Part shown: piece after piece, positions 17,322 to 25,400 of the stretch
Layout of the letters: each line of letters opens with the position of its first letter
Position numbering within the stretch: position 1 is the stretch's first letter
NCBI RefSeq assembly: GCF_002911665.1
Contig: NZ_MTBP01000003.1
Location: forward strand, 434,001 to 498,000
DNA: 64,000 bases
Origin: Actinomadura rubteroloni
Lineage (GTDB): Bacteria > Actinomycetota > Actinomycetes > Streptosporangiales > Streptosporangiaceae
Reading direction: 5' to 3'
The notes under the pieces: model-generated
What the model was told of the DNA's origin: nothing
What the model saw: the letters and a program-made list of their open reading frames with translations, nothing else
Databases searched by the model: none
Position numbers and translations under genes: made by a program

Positions 17322-18553
17322 CCGCCGCCGTCACCGGGCTCGGGATCGTCGCGCCCACCGGCGTCGGCGCGGACGAGCACTGGCGCGCGACGCTGGCGGG
17401 CGAGCTGGCCGTCCGGCCCATCGAGGCGTTCGACGCGTCCCGGTACGGCACGACGCTCGCCGGGCAGATCACCGGGTTCCGGGTCGCCGACCACGTCCCG
17501 GACCGGCTCGCCGTCCAGACCGACCGGTGGACGTGGCTGGCGCTCGCGGCGGCGCGGCTGGCGCTGGCGGACGCGGCCTACGACCCGTCCGCCCACGACC
17601 CGTACGCGACGTCGGTGATCCTCGGCAGCGGCTCGGGCGGCAACGAGTTCGGGCAGCGCGAGATCCAGGCGCTGTGGAGCCGGGGCAGCCGGGCCGTCGG
17701 CGCCTACCAGTCCATCGCGTGGTTCTACGCCGCGAGCACCGGCCAGGTGTCGATCCGGCACGGGACGAAGGGGCCGTCCGGCGTGCTCGTCTCGGACGCG
17801 GCGGGCGGCGTCGACAGCCTCGGCTGGGCCGACCGGACGATCCGGCGCGGCACCGGCGCCGTCCTCGCGGGCGGGACCGAGGCGCCGCTGTCGCCGTACG
17901 CCCTCGCCTGCCAGGTCACCGGCGGCCGGATGTCGGCGGCGGCCGACCCGCGCGCCGCCTACAAGCCCTTCGACACCGCCGCGAACGGGCACGTCCCGGG
18001 CGAGGGCGGCGCGGTGCTCGTCGTCGAGGACGCGGACGCGGCGGCGGAACGGTCCGCGCCCGCGATCTACGGCGTGGTCGCGGGCCACGCCGCCACCCAC
18101 GACGCGCACCACTACCGCGAGGCCGCGCCGGACGGACGCCAGTACGCCCGCGCCATCGGCCAGGCGCTCGACCGCGCGGGCGTCCGCCCGGACGAGGTGG
18201 ACCTGGTGTTCGCCGACGGCGCGGGCACGCCCGGCGACGACGCGGCCGAGGCCGCCGCGCTGCGGGCGGTGTTCGGCCCGCGCGGCGTCCCCGTCACCGC
18301 GCCGCAGGGGCTCGTCGGCCGGCTGTGCGCGGGCGGTTCGGCGCTGAACGCCGCGACCGCGCTGCTCGCGATGCGCGCCGGGGTCGCCCCGCCCGTGGGC
18401 AACCTGGACGACCCCGATCCCGCGTACGGGCTGGACCTCGTCCGGGAGCCGAGGGAGCTGCGGATCGGGACCGTCCTGGTCGCGGCGCGCGGCCACGGCG
18501 GGTTCAACAGCGCGCTGGTGCTGCGCCGTTCCGGCCGGACGGGCGGGCCATGA
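17318..18553 (+). CDS. Type II PKS ketosynthase beta / chain length factor
   Basis: A 411-residue KS homologue lacking the active cysteine, hence the chain length factor partner of KS-alpha. The normally conserved glutamine of this position (VSEQAGG in well-known members, residue 161) is alanine here: [12 protein letters not shown], Ala161. The His motifs of catalytic KS are also lost ([11 protein letters not shown]). The conserved [14 protein letters not shown] stretch and [13 protein letters not shown] ending confirm the assignment. The Gln-to-Ala change could mean that the complex does not make its own acetyl primer; see findings. Confidence 0.93.
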   Translation: MTAAVTGLGIVAPTGVGADEHWRATLAGELAVRPIEAFDASRYGTTLAGQITGFRVADHVPDRLAVQTDRWTWLALAAARLALADAAYDPSAHDPYATSVILGSGSGGNEFGQREIQALWSRGSRAVGAYQSIAWFYAASTGQVSIRHGTKGPSGVLVSDAAGGVDSLGWADRTIRRGTGAVLAGGTEAPLSPYALACQVTGGRMSAAADPRAAYKPFDTAANGHVPGEGGAVLVVEDADAAAERSAPAIYGVVAGHAATHDAHHYREAAPDGRQYARAIGQALDRAGVRPDEVDLVFADGAGTPGDDAAEAAALRAVFGPRGVPVTAPQGLVGRLCAGGSALNAATALLAMRAGVAPPVGNLDDPDPAYGLDLVREPRELRIGTVLVAARGHGGFNSALVLRRSGRTGGP

Positions 18554-18651
18554 GGTTGCGGATCGCGTCCCGGCGGGAGGTCTAGCCGCGTTTCCGGAAG
18601 TCTTCCCCCCGATCGCGTTACCGAATCGGCCGACCCCGGACAGTCGAGACT

Positions 18652-18710
18652 CTTGTTCTCCGGGCTGACAACTTGTTGATCTTAAGCGTGGTGGGTCCGG
18701 GCGACTTGTT
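18652..18710. promoter_or_regulatory. Three direct CTTGTT repeats upstream of the response regulator
   Basis: The hexamer CTTGTT recurs at 18652, 18672 and 18705 in the 272-bp gap between KS-beta and the regulator gene. Spacings of 20 and 33 bp are near whole helical turns. It could be a regulator's repeated binding element, but the repeats are short. Confidence 0.3.
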
Positions 18711-18825
18711 CATGCGAGGCTCGCACGGGCGGTCGCGGTAGGCGCCGGGAGCCGTCCCCGGGGCCTCACGCTGCCGCCTGACCGGCACGTTCGCAGGTTC
18801 CGAATCTCGCTCCCGGGGTGGTTCG

Positions 18826-19539
18826 ATGCAAGTCTCTGGCAGCCCGAACGATGTGCTCTCCGTCGCCGTGTGCGGAGCCCCCGGCGTCTACCGCGCGGGC
18901 CTGATGACCGTGCTCCGCGCGATCCCGGGCCTGGACGTCGTCGCCGAGTTCGACAGCGCCGGCTACAGCCCGCGGGTCCTGCGCGAGCACCGGCCGCGCG
19001 TGCTGCTGATGGACCTGGACGGCTTCGACGTCGGCGACCTGCTCGCCCGGCAGGTCGTCGGCGGCACGTCGGAGCTGGCGGTCCAGGTGATCGCGCTGTC
19101 GTCCGACCGGGACTCCGGCACCGCGATCGAGGTGCTGCGCGGCGGCGCCCAGGGATTCCTGCACAAGGACACGCCCGTGCAGAGCCTCGTGGACGCGATC
19201 CGGGCCGTCGACCGGGGCGGCGTCGCGCTCGACCCGCACGTCGCCCGGGACCTCGTGACGACGCTGCGCTACGGCGTGCGGGCCGCGCCCGCGCCCGTCG
19301 AGCAGGAGGGCGGACGGGTGAAGCTCACGCCCCGGCAGCGGCAGATCCTCGGGCTGGTCGGCCTCGGGCTGACCAACATCGAGATCGCCGACCGGCTGCG
19401 GCTCAGCCGCCCCACCGTGAAGACGCATATTTCGTCGCTGCTGCGCGTCCTGGAACTGCGCGACCGGACGCAGCTCGCCGTTTTCGCGTGCACCCACGGA
19501 TTCCGGGACCTGGACGCGCGCCGGGAGAAGTCGGCGTGA
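18826..19539 (+). CDS. Atypical NarL-type response regulator, probable pathway regulator
   Basis: A 237-residue regulator with a receiver-like N-terminus and a LuxR helix-turn-helix at about residues 165-220 (LTPRQRQILGLVGLGL, NIEIADRLRLSRPTVKTH). In the receiver, the acidic pair that binds magnesium is missing: the segment reads VAVCGAPGVYRAGL where VLVADDH is normal. The MDLDGFDV aspartate and the GFLHKD lysine remain. Phosphorylation may therefore be lost and ligand or constitutive control more likely. It lies inside the polyketide locus with no kinase next to it. Confidence 0.85.
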   Translation: MQVSGSPNDVLSVAVCGAPGVYRAGLMTVLRAIPGLDVVAEFDSAGYSPRVLREHRPRVLLMDLDGFDVGDLLARQVVGGTSELAVQVIALSSDRDSGTAIEVLRGGAQGFLHKDTPVQSLVDAIRAVDRGGVALDPHVARDLVTTLRYGVRAAPAPVEQEGGRVKLTPRQRQILGLVGLGLTNIEIADRLRLSRPTVKTHISSLLRVLELRDRTQLAVFACTHGFRDLDARREKSA

Positions 19540-19620
19540 CGCGCGGTTGCGGATTCCCCGCAGCCGTTGTGCGGCAGAGTGCGGATGTGCCGGCGGCGGC
19601 GCCGGACGAGCATGGTGCCC

Positions 19621-20346
19621 ATGACGAAGAAACCGGCCCGCATTCGCGCCGACGAGATCACGCCCGGACGCGCTCGCGGCGGCGAGCTGCGCATCGTCCT
19701 CGGACCGGGAACGGTCGGGAGCCGCTCCGGCTACATGGGGACCACCGTTCTCCAGCCCGGCGACCGGGTCGTCGAGCACTTCCACCCTTATTCCGAGGAA
19801 TTCCTGTTCTGCATCCGCGGCGAGCAGGTCCTCGACATCGAGGGCGAGGAATGGACGCTCTCGCCCGGCGAGGCGATGTACGTGCCGATCGGCCTGCGGC
19901 ACCGCCTGCGCAACGTCGGGGACACCGAGGCGCTGAACATCTACCACCTCGGCCCGCTCGCCCCCGACCCCTCGCTCAGCCACATCGACACCGAGATCGT
20001 CGCGGACCCGCAGGCCAGGACGGCGAACGGTAAGGCCGAGACGGCCCGGATCATGTTCTCGATGCGGGTCGCCGAGGAGAAGCGGGGGGACTTCCTCGCC
20101 GCCTACGAGAAGGTCCGCTACAGCGTCGCCAACACGCCCGGCCACATCCGCGACCAGATCTGCCAGTCGCCCGACGACCCGGCCCAGTGGATGATCACCA
20201 GCGAGTGGACGTCCGTCGCGGACTTCTTCGCCTGGGAGAAGTCCGAGGAGCACAAGGACCTCGTCCGGCCGATGCGCGCGTGCTACACCGACCCCGAGTT
20301 CCGCAGCTTCGCCGTCGTGGCCGAGACCGCGGGGGTGCACACATGA
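19621..20346 (+). CDS. Cupin / antibiotic biosynthesis monooxygenase fusion, probable polyketide cyclase
   Basis: A 241-residue two-domain protein. Residues 20-125 form a cupin with metal ligands in HFHPYSEEF and GLRHRLRN, the type found in TcmJ/WhiE-like cyclases of aromatic polyketide clusters. Residues about 140-235 form an ABM-like ferredoxin fold (MFSMRVAEEKRGDFLAAYEK, WMITSEWTS). It is expected to direct ring closure or oxidation of the poly-beta-ketone. A start at 19612 in the same frame is possible. The next gene, another ABM protein, overlaps by 4 bp. Confidence 0.85.
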   Translation: MTKKPARIRADEITPGRARGGELRIVLGPGTVGSRSGYMGTTVLQPGDRVVEHFHPYSEEFLFCIRGEQVLDIEGEEWTLSPGEAMYVPIGLRHRLRNVGDTEALNIYHLGPLAPDPSLSHIDTEIVADPQARTANGKAETARIMFSMRVAEEKRGDFLAAYEKVRYSVANTPGHIRDQICQSPDDPAQWMITSEWTSVADFFAWEKSEEHKDLVRPMRACYTDPEFRSFAVVAETAGVHT

Positions 20347-20672
20347 GCACCATTTCGGCGGACGCGCGCCTCATGACCTACATCAACATCTTCCACTGCA
20401 CGCCGGAGAACCAGCAGGCACTTTCGGACGCGATCCGCAAGGAGACCGAAGAGGTCGTCCGGCACATGCCGGGATTCGTCTCGGCGAACGTCCACCGCAG
20501 CGTCGACGGGGTTCGCGTCACGAACTACGCCCAGTGGAGCGACCTCGGCGCGTTCCAGAAGTACATCCAGAGCGAGGCGGGCCGCGCGCTCATCCTCGAA
20601 ATGCACAAGTACGCCGACGACGTGGACGTCCACGTCTACGAGGTCGACTGGATCATGGCGGAGGGGACCTGA
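20343..20672 (+). CDS. Antibiotic biosynthesis monooxygenase (ABM) domain protein
   Basis: A 109-residue ferredoxin-like dimeric protein of the ActVA-Orf6/TcmH/WhiE-I type, cofactor-independent oxygenases or cyclisation helpers. Typical segments are MTYINIFHCTPENQQALSDA, MPGFVSANVHRS and YAQWSDLGAFQKY. It overlaps the cupin fusion by 4 bp and is followed after 1 bp by the SnoaL-like gene, so the whole set is one transcript. A quinone-forming oxidation is a plausible role. Confidence 0.85.
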   Translation: MSTISADARLMTYINIFHCTPENQQALSDAIRKETEEVVRHMPGFVSANVHRSVDGVRVTNYAQWSDLGAFQKYIQSEAGRALILEMHKYADDVDVHVYEVDWIMAEGT

Positions 20673-20673
20673 C

Positions 20674-21063
20674 GTGCGCAGCGCCCGCGAACTCTGGGAA
20701 GCGGCCTACAAAGCGGTCGAGGCCGCCGACGACGACGCGCTGCGCGACCTGTGCAGCGCCGACATCGAGATCCGAACGTCCGCGAAGCAGCAGCGCGGAC
20801 CGGACGCGCTGGCCGGGCTGTTCGCGCAGCAGCGCGGCCTCTACACCGGGCTGGAGAAGGCGGTCGACGGCGTCATCGAGTCGGCCGACGGCCGGGCGAT
20901 GGCGGCCGAGCTGACCCTGTCCGGGCTGCCCAACGGGACCGACGAGCGGCTGACCTGGGGCGTCGTGGAGACCATCCGCGCCGACGGGGACCGCCTGGTC
21001 TCCTGGCACGCGATGCTCGACCGGACCTGGCTCGTCCAGCAGATCCGCGCCAACCAGCGGTGA
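20674..21063 (+). CDS. SnoaL-like / NTF2-fold protein
   Basis: A 129-residue alpha-beta cone-barrel protein (RELWEAAYKAVEAADDDALRD, then strands ending TWGVVETIRADGDRLVSWHA). Members act as cyclases, isomerases or hydroxylation partners in aromatic polyketide pathways. GTG 20674 is one base after the ABM stop. Specific activity cannot be predicted. Confidence 0.78.
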   Translation: MRSARELWEAAYKAVEAADDDALRDLCSADIEIRTSAKQQRGPDALAGLFAQQRGLYTGLEKAVDGVIESADGRAMAAELTLSGLPNGTDERLTWGVVETIRADGDRLVSWHAMLDRTWLVQQIRANQR

Positions 21064-21069
21064 CGGCCG

Positions 21070-21972
21070 GTGGACGGGCTGCCCCCGCGGCGGGAGACCG
21101 AGCTGGCCGACGGCGTCGTGGCCCTCGTGCATGGCGATGGTGGTGGCGGCATGTCCAACGCTGCGCTGCTGCTCAGGGAGCCGGTCACGGTGGTGGACAC
21201 GATGCTGCTGCCGGAGATGGCGCTCGGGATCCGGGCGGCGCTCGCGCGGCGCGGACGTGACGCCGCGCTCGTCGTCAACACCCACAACCACGCCGACCAC
21301 ATCGGCGGGAACGCGGTCTTCGCGGGCGTCCGGACGATCGCGCACCCGCGCACCGTCGCGAGCACGAAGGCGATGCTCGGCCCGCACCTGCCCGATCTCC
21401 TGAGCCAGGTCATGCCCCGGTTCGCGCCGCGCCTGGCCGGCTGGGACACGCCGCCCGCCGAACCCGTCCGCGCCCTGGCGGACGAGCTGCCGGACGGCGT
21501 GGAGGCCCTGGCGTTCGAGGACGCGCACTCGGCGGCGGACGTCGCGCTGTGGCTCCCCGGCGACCGGGTGCTCCTGGCCGGGGACCTCTGCTTCACCGGG
21601 GTCACGCCGCTGGCCGTCCACGGCCGGATCGGGCGGTGGCGCGCCGCGCTGGACGAGCTGATCGCCCTGCGCCCGCGCACCGTCCTGCCCGGCCACGGCC
21701 CGCCGACGGGACCCGAGGCGCTGCACGCCCTGGCCGACTACCTCGACCGCGTCCTCGCCGCCGCCGACGAGGCCCGCGCCGAGGGCCTGCCCGCCGAGAC
21801 GGTCGCCGGGCGCTTCGACGCGGGCGCCGCCGCCGGATGGCTCGAACCCGGCCGGACGCTCGTGAACATCAAGGTCGCTCTGTCCGAGAAGAACAGCACA
21901 CCATTCCAAGGAGAACACCATGTCGGCACTGACGGCGCGACGCATCATCGAGGAAGGCTTCTCGAAGGGTGA
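21070..21972 (+). CDS. Metallo-beta-lactamase-fold hydrolase, possible cyclase/thioesterase
   Basis: A 300-residue MBL-fold protein with the binuclear zinc motif VNTHNHADHIGGN, the bridging Asp in LLAGDLCFTG and the later LPGHGP histidine. MBL-fold enzymes in type II PKS loci, for example the ActIV type, act as second-ring cyclases or release thioesterases. Here that role is inferred from context. Its 3' end overlaps the following SnoaL gene by 53 bp, so the last residues may be non-essential. Confidence 0.85.
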   Translation: MDGLPPRRETELADGVVALVHGDGGGGMSNAALLLREPVTVVDTMLLPEMALGIRAALARRGRDAALVVNTHNHADHIGGNAVFAGVRTIAHPRTVASTKAMLGPHLPDLLSQVMPRFAPRLAGWDTPPAEPVRALADELPDGVEALAFEDAHSAADVALWLPGDRVLLAGDLCFTGVTPLAVHGRIGRWRAALDELIALRPRTVLPGHGPPTGPEALHALADYLDRVLAAADEARAEGLPAETVAGRFDAGAAAGWLEPGRTLVNIKVALSEKNSTPFQGEHHVGTDGATHHRGRLLEG

Positions 21973-22366
21973 CGTCGACGTCCTCGACGAGGTCATGACC
22001 CCCGACTTCGTCAACCACAACGCCCCGCCCGGGATGGACACCGGCATCGACGGCGTCAAGCAGGTCATCCGTGTCGAGCGGACCGGGTTCCCCGACCTCA
22101 ACGTCGAGATCATCCGCGACTTCGAGGTGGACGGGTTCGTCATCCAGCAGGTCCGCCTCACCGGCACGCACAAGGGACCGGTGTTCGGCGTCCCCGCCAC
22201 GGGCCGCACGGTCGTGTGGAACGAGATCCACATCGCGAAGATCCGGGACGGCCGCGTCGCCGAGCACTGGGCCTGCAACGACCTGCACTCGCTGCTCATG
22301 CAGATCGGCAAGATCGACCCGCCGGACGTGTCGGCGTTCTCGCTGAAGCCCGCCGAGCAGGGCTGA
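21920..22366 (+). CDS. SnoaL-like polyketide cyclase
   Basis: A 148-residue NTF2-fold protein with the SnoaL family pattern: [49 protein letters not shown]. Family members catalyse intramolecular aldol ring closure of aromatic polyketides. ATG 21920 has AAGGAG 8 bp upstream, a strong site that supports this start despite the overlap with the MBL gene. The PKS gene follows after 65 bp. Confidence 0.83.
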   Translation: MSALTARRIIEEGFSKGDVDVLDEVMTPDFVNHNAPPGMDTGIDGVKQVIRVERTGFPDLNVEIIRDFEVDGFVIQQVRLTGTHKGPVFGVPATGRTVVWNEIHIAKIRDGRVAEHWACNDLHSLLMQIGKIDPPDVSAFSLKPAEQG

Positions 22367-22431
22367 TCCCCGTGCGGGTCCCGGCGCGGCCGGGACCCGC
22401 GCGGCTCCCGAGGTTCACGAGGAGACGCACC

Positions 22432-25400
22432 ATGACAGCGGTCGCGATCATCGGCATGTCCGCCCGGCTGCCCGGCGCGGACGGCCCGGACGAGTTCTGG
22501 GAGCTGCTGCGCTCGGGCACGGACGCGGTGGGCGAGCCGCCGCCCGGCCGGGACGCCCCGCGCGCGGGCGGGTTCCTCGCCGACGTCGCCGGGTTCGACG
22601 CGGCGTTGTTCGGCATCGCGCCGCGCGAGGCCGTCGCGATGGACCCGCACCAGCGGCTGACGCTCGAACTCGGCTGGGCGGCGCTGGAGCACGCCAGGCT
22701 CGCACCCGACCGGCTGTCCGGCACCGACACGGGCGTCTTCGTTGCCGCGCCCGGCGACGCGTACGCGACGGCGGTCCGCGACCATTACACGTTCACCGGA
22801 CGGCAGCGGAGCATGGTCGCCAACCGGTTGTCGTACGCGCTCGGGCTGCGCGGGCCGAGCCTCACCGTCGACACCGGCCAGTCGTCGTCGCTGGTCGCGG
22901 TGCACCTGGCGGCCTCGAGCCTGCGCGCAGGGGAGTGCGACCTCGCGGTGGCGGGCGGGGTGAGCCTGATGCTGGCGGCCGAGACGGGGCTCGCCGAGCT
23001 GGGCGCGCTGTCGCCCGACGGCCGCTGCCACGTGTTCGACGCCCGCGCCAACGGGTTCGTGCGCGGCGAGGGCGGGGGACTGGTCGTCCTCAAACGGCTG
23101 GCGGACGCGCTGTCCGACGGCGACCGGGTCCTCGCCGTCGTCCTCGGGAGCGCGGTGAACAACGGCGGGCGCGAGCGCGGGCTGACCGTGCCGAGCGCGT
23201 CCGCGCAGGCCGCCCTGATCGGACGGGCGTGCCGCCGGGCCGGGGTGGACCCCGCCGCCGTCGGCTACGTCGAGCTGCACGGGACGGGCACGGCGGTCGG
23301 CGACCCGGTCGAGGCGGCGGCGCTCGGGACGGCGCTCGGCATCGCGCCGGGCCGCGTCCGGCCGCTGCGGGTCGGGTCGGTGAAGACGAACATCGGCCAT
23401 CTGGAGGGCGCGGCGGGGATCGCGGGGCTGCTCAAGACCGTCCTCGGCCTGGCGCACCGGCACCTGCCCGCGAGCCTGCACTACGCGACGCCCAACCCGG
23501 CGATCCCGCTGGACGAGCTGAACCTGAGCGTGCAGGACACGCCGGGACCGTGGCCGGACGGGCGGGCGATCGCCGGGGTCAGCTCGTTCGGCCTCGGCGG
23601 GACGAACTGCCACGTCGTCGTCGCCGAACCCGAGACCCGTCCGGTCGAGCCGCGCGCGCAAGGCCCGGCGGAGGTGCCGTGGGTGCTGTCGGCGCAGACG
23701 GCGGCGGCCCTGCGCGGCCAGGCGCGGAACCTGCGGGACGTTTCCGGCGACGCCCGCGACATCGGCTTCTCGCTGGTCACGACGCGCGCCGAGCTGGAGC
23801 ACCGGGCGGTCGTCCTCGGCGGCGACGCGCTCGGCGCCGTGGCCGCCGGACAGCCGCACGCCCGCGCCGTCACCGGCCGCGCGCGGAGCCGCAGCCGGAC
23901 GGTGTTCGTCTTCCCCGGCCAGGGCGCGCAGTGGGCGGGGATGGGACGCGCGCTCGCCGCATCCTCGCCGGTCTTCGCCGCCCGCCTGCGCGAGTGCGCC
24001 GACGCGCTCGCCGAGTTCACCGGCTGGTCACTACTCGACGTCCTCGCCGGCGGCCCGATCGGCGGCCCGGTAGACGGCCCGATCAGCGGTCCGAAGGGCG
24101 GTCCGAACGGCGGTCCGAACGGCGGTGCGGACGGCGGTGCGAAGGGCGGTCCGGACGGCTGTCCGAACGGCGGTCCGGACAGAGGTCCGGACAGCGGACC
24201 GCTCGGCGGCCTGGACGGTGACCCGGTCGGCGGCGCGTTCGGCGGCCCGGATGGCGGCCTGGTCGACGGCCTGGACCGGGTGGACGTCGTGCAGCCCGCG
24301 CTTTGGGCCATCATGGTGGCGCTCGCGGCGCAGTGGCGGGCGCTCGGCGTCGAGCCGGACGCCGTCGTCGGCCACTCCCAGGGCGAGATCGCCGCCGCGT
24401 GCGTCGCCGGGGCGCTGTCCCTGCGCGACGCGGCGCGCGTCGTGGCGTTGCGCGGCCGGGCGCTCACCGAGCTGGCCGGGACGGGCGGCATGGCGTCGGT
24501 CGCGCTGCCCGCCGAGGCCGTCGCCGGCCGCCTCGCGCGCTGGGACGGACGGCTCTCGATCGCGGCGGTCAACGGCCCGGAGTCGTCGGTCGTATCGGGC
24601 GAACCGGACGCGCTCGCCGCGTTCACCGCCGCGTGCGAGGCGGACGGGATCCGCGTCCGGACCGTCCCGGTGGACTACGCGTCCCACTCCGCGCACGTCG
24701 AGGCGATCCGCGATCGGCTGCTGCGCGACTTGGCGCCGGTCACGCCGCGCACGCCGGAGATTCCGTTCCGCTCGGCCGTCCGGGACATGCCGCCGGACGC
24801 GCCGCTCGACGCCGCGTACTGGTACGCGAACCTGCGCCGGACCGTGGACTTCGCCCCGGCGGCGCGTGCCCTCGCCGAGGCCGACGACACCGTGTTCATC
24901 GAGGTCAGCCCGCATCCGGTGCTGACGACGGCCGTCCAGGAGGCCACCGGGTGCGACGCGGTGCCGACGCTGCGCCGCGACGACGGCGATCTCGGCCGGT
25001 TCCTGCTGTCGGCCGCCGAGGCGTACGTGCGCGGGGTCCCGGTGGACTGGCGCCCGGCGTGCGGCGCGGACGCCCGCTCCACGGACCTACCGACCTACGC
25101 CTTCCAGCGAAAGCGGTACTGGCTGGACCGCCCCGAAGAGACCACGGCGGCCATCACCATGCCCGAACCGGACGCCGAACCGGGCGCGGAACCGGACCTC
25201 GCCGACCGGGTGGCCGCCCTGCCGCCGGACGCGGGCCGCCGCCTGCTCGGGGACCTGGTCCGCGCCACGGCCGCCGCACTGCTCGGCCACCCCGGACCGG
25301 ACACGATCGAAAACGGAACATCGTTCCGCGACCTCGGCTTCGACTCCCACACGTCCGTCGCGCTGCGAGACAAGCTGAGCGCCGCGACCGGACGCCCGCT

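Noticed and set aside
21920-21972. Overlap of MBL and SnoaL genes as a sign of frameshift
   Set aside because: The SnoaL gene has its own strong ribosome site and the MBL motifs are complete before the overlap; ordinary gene overlap is enough.
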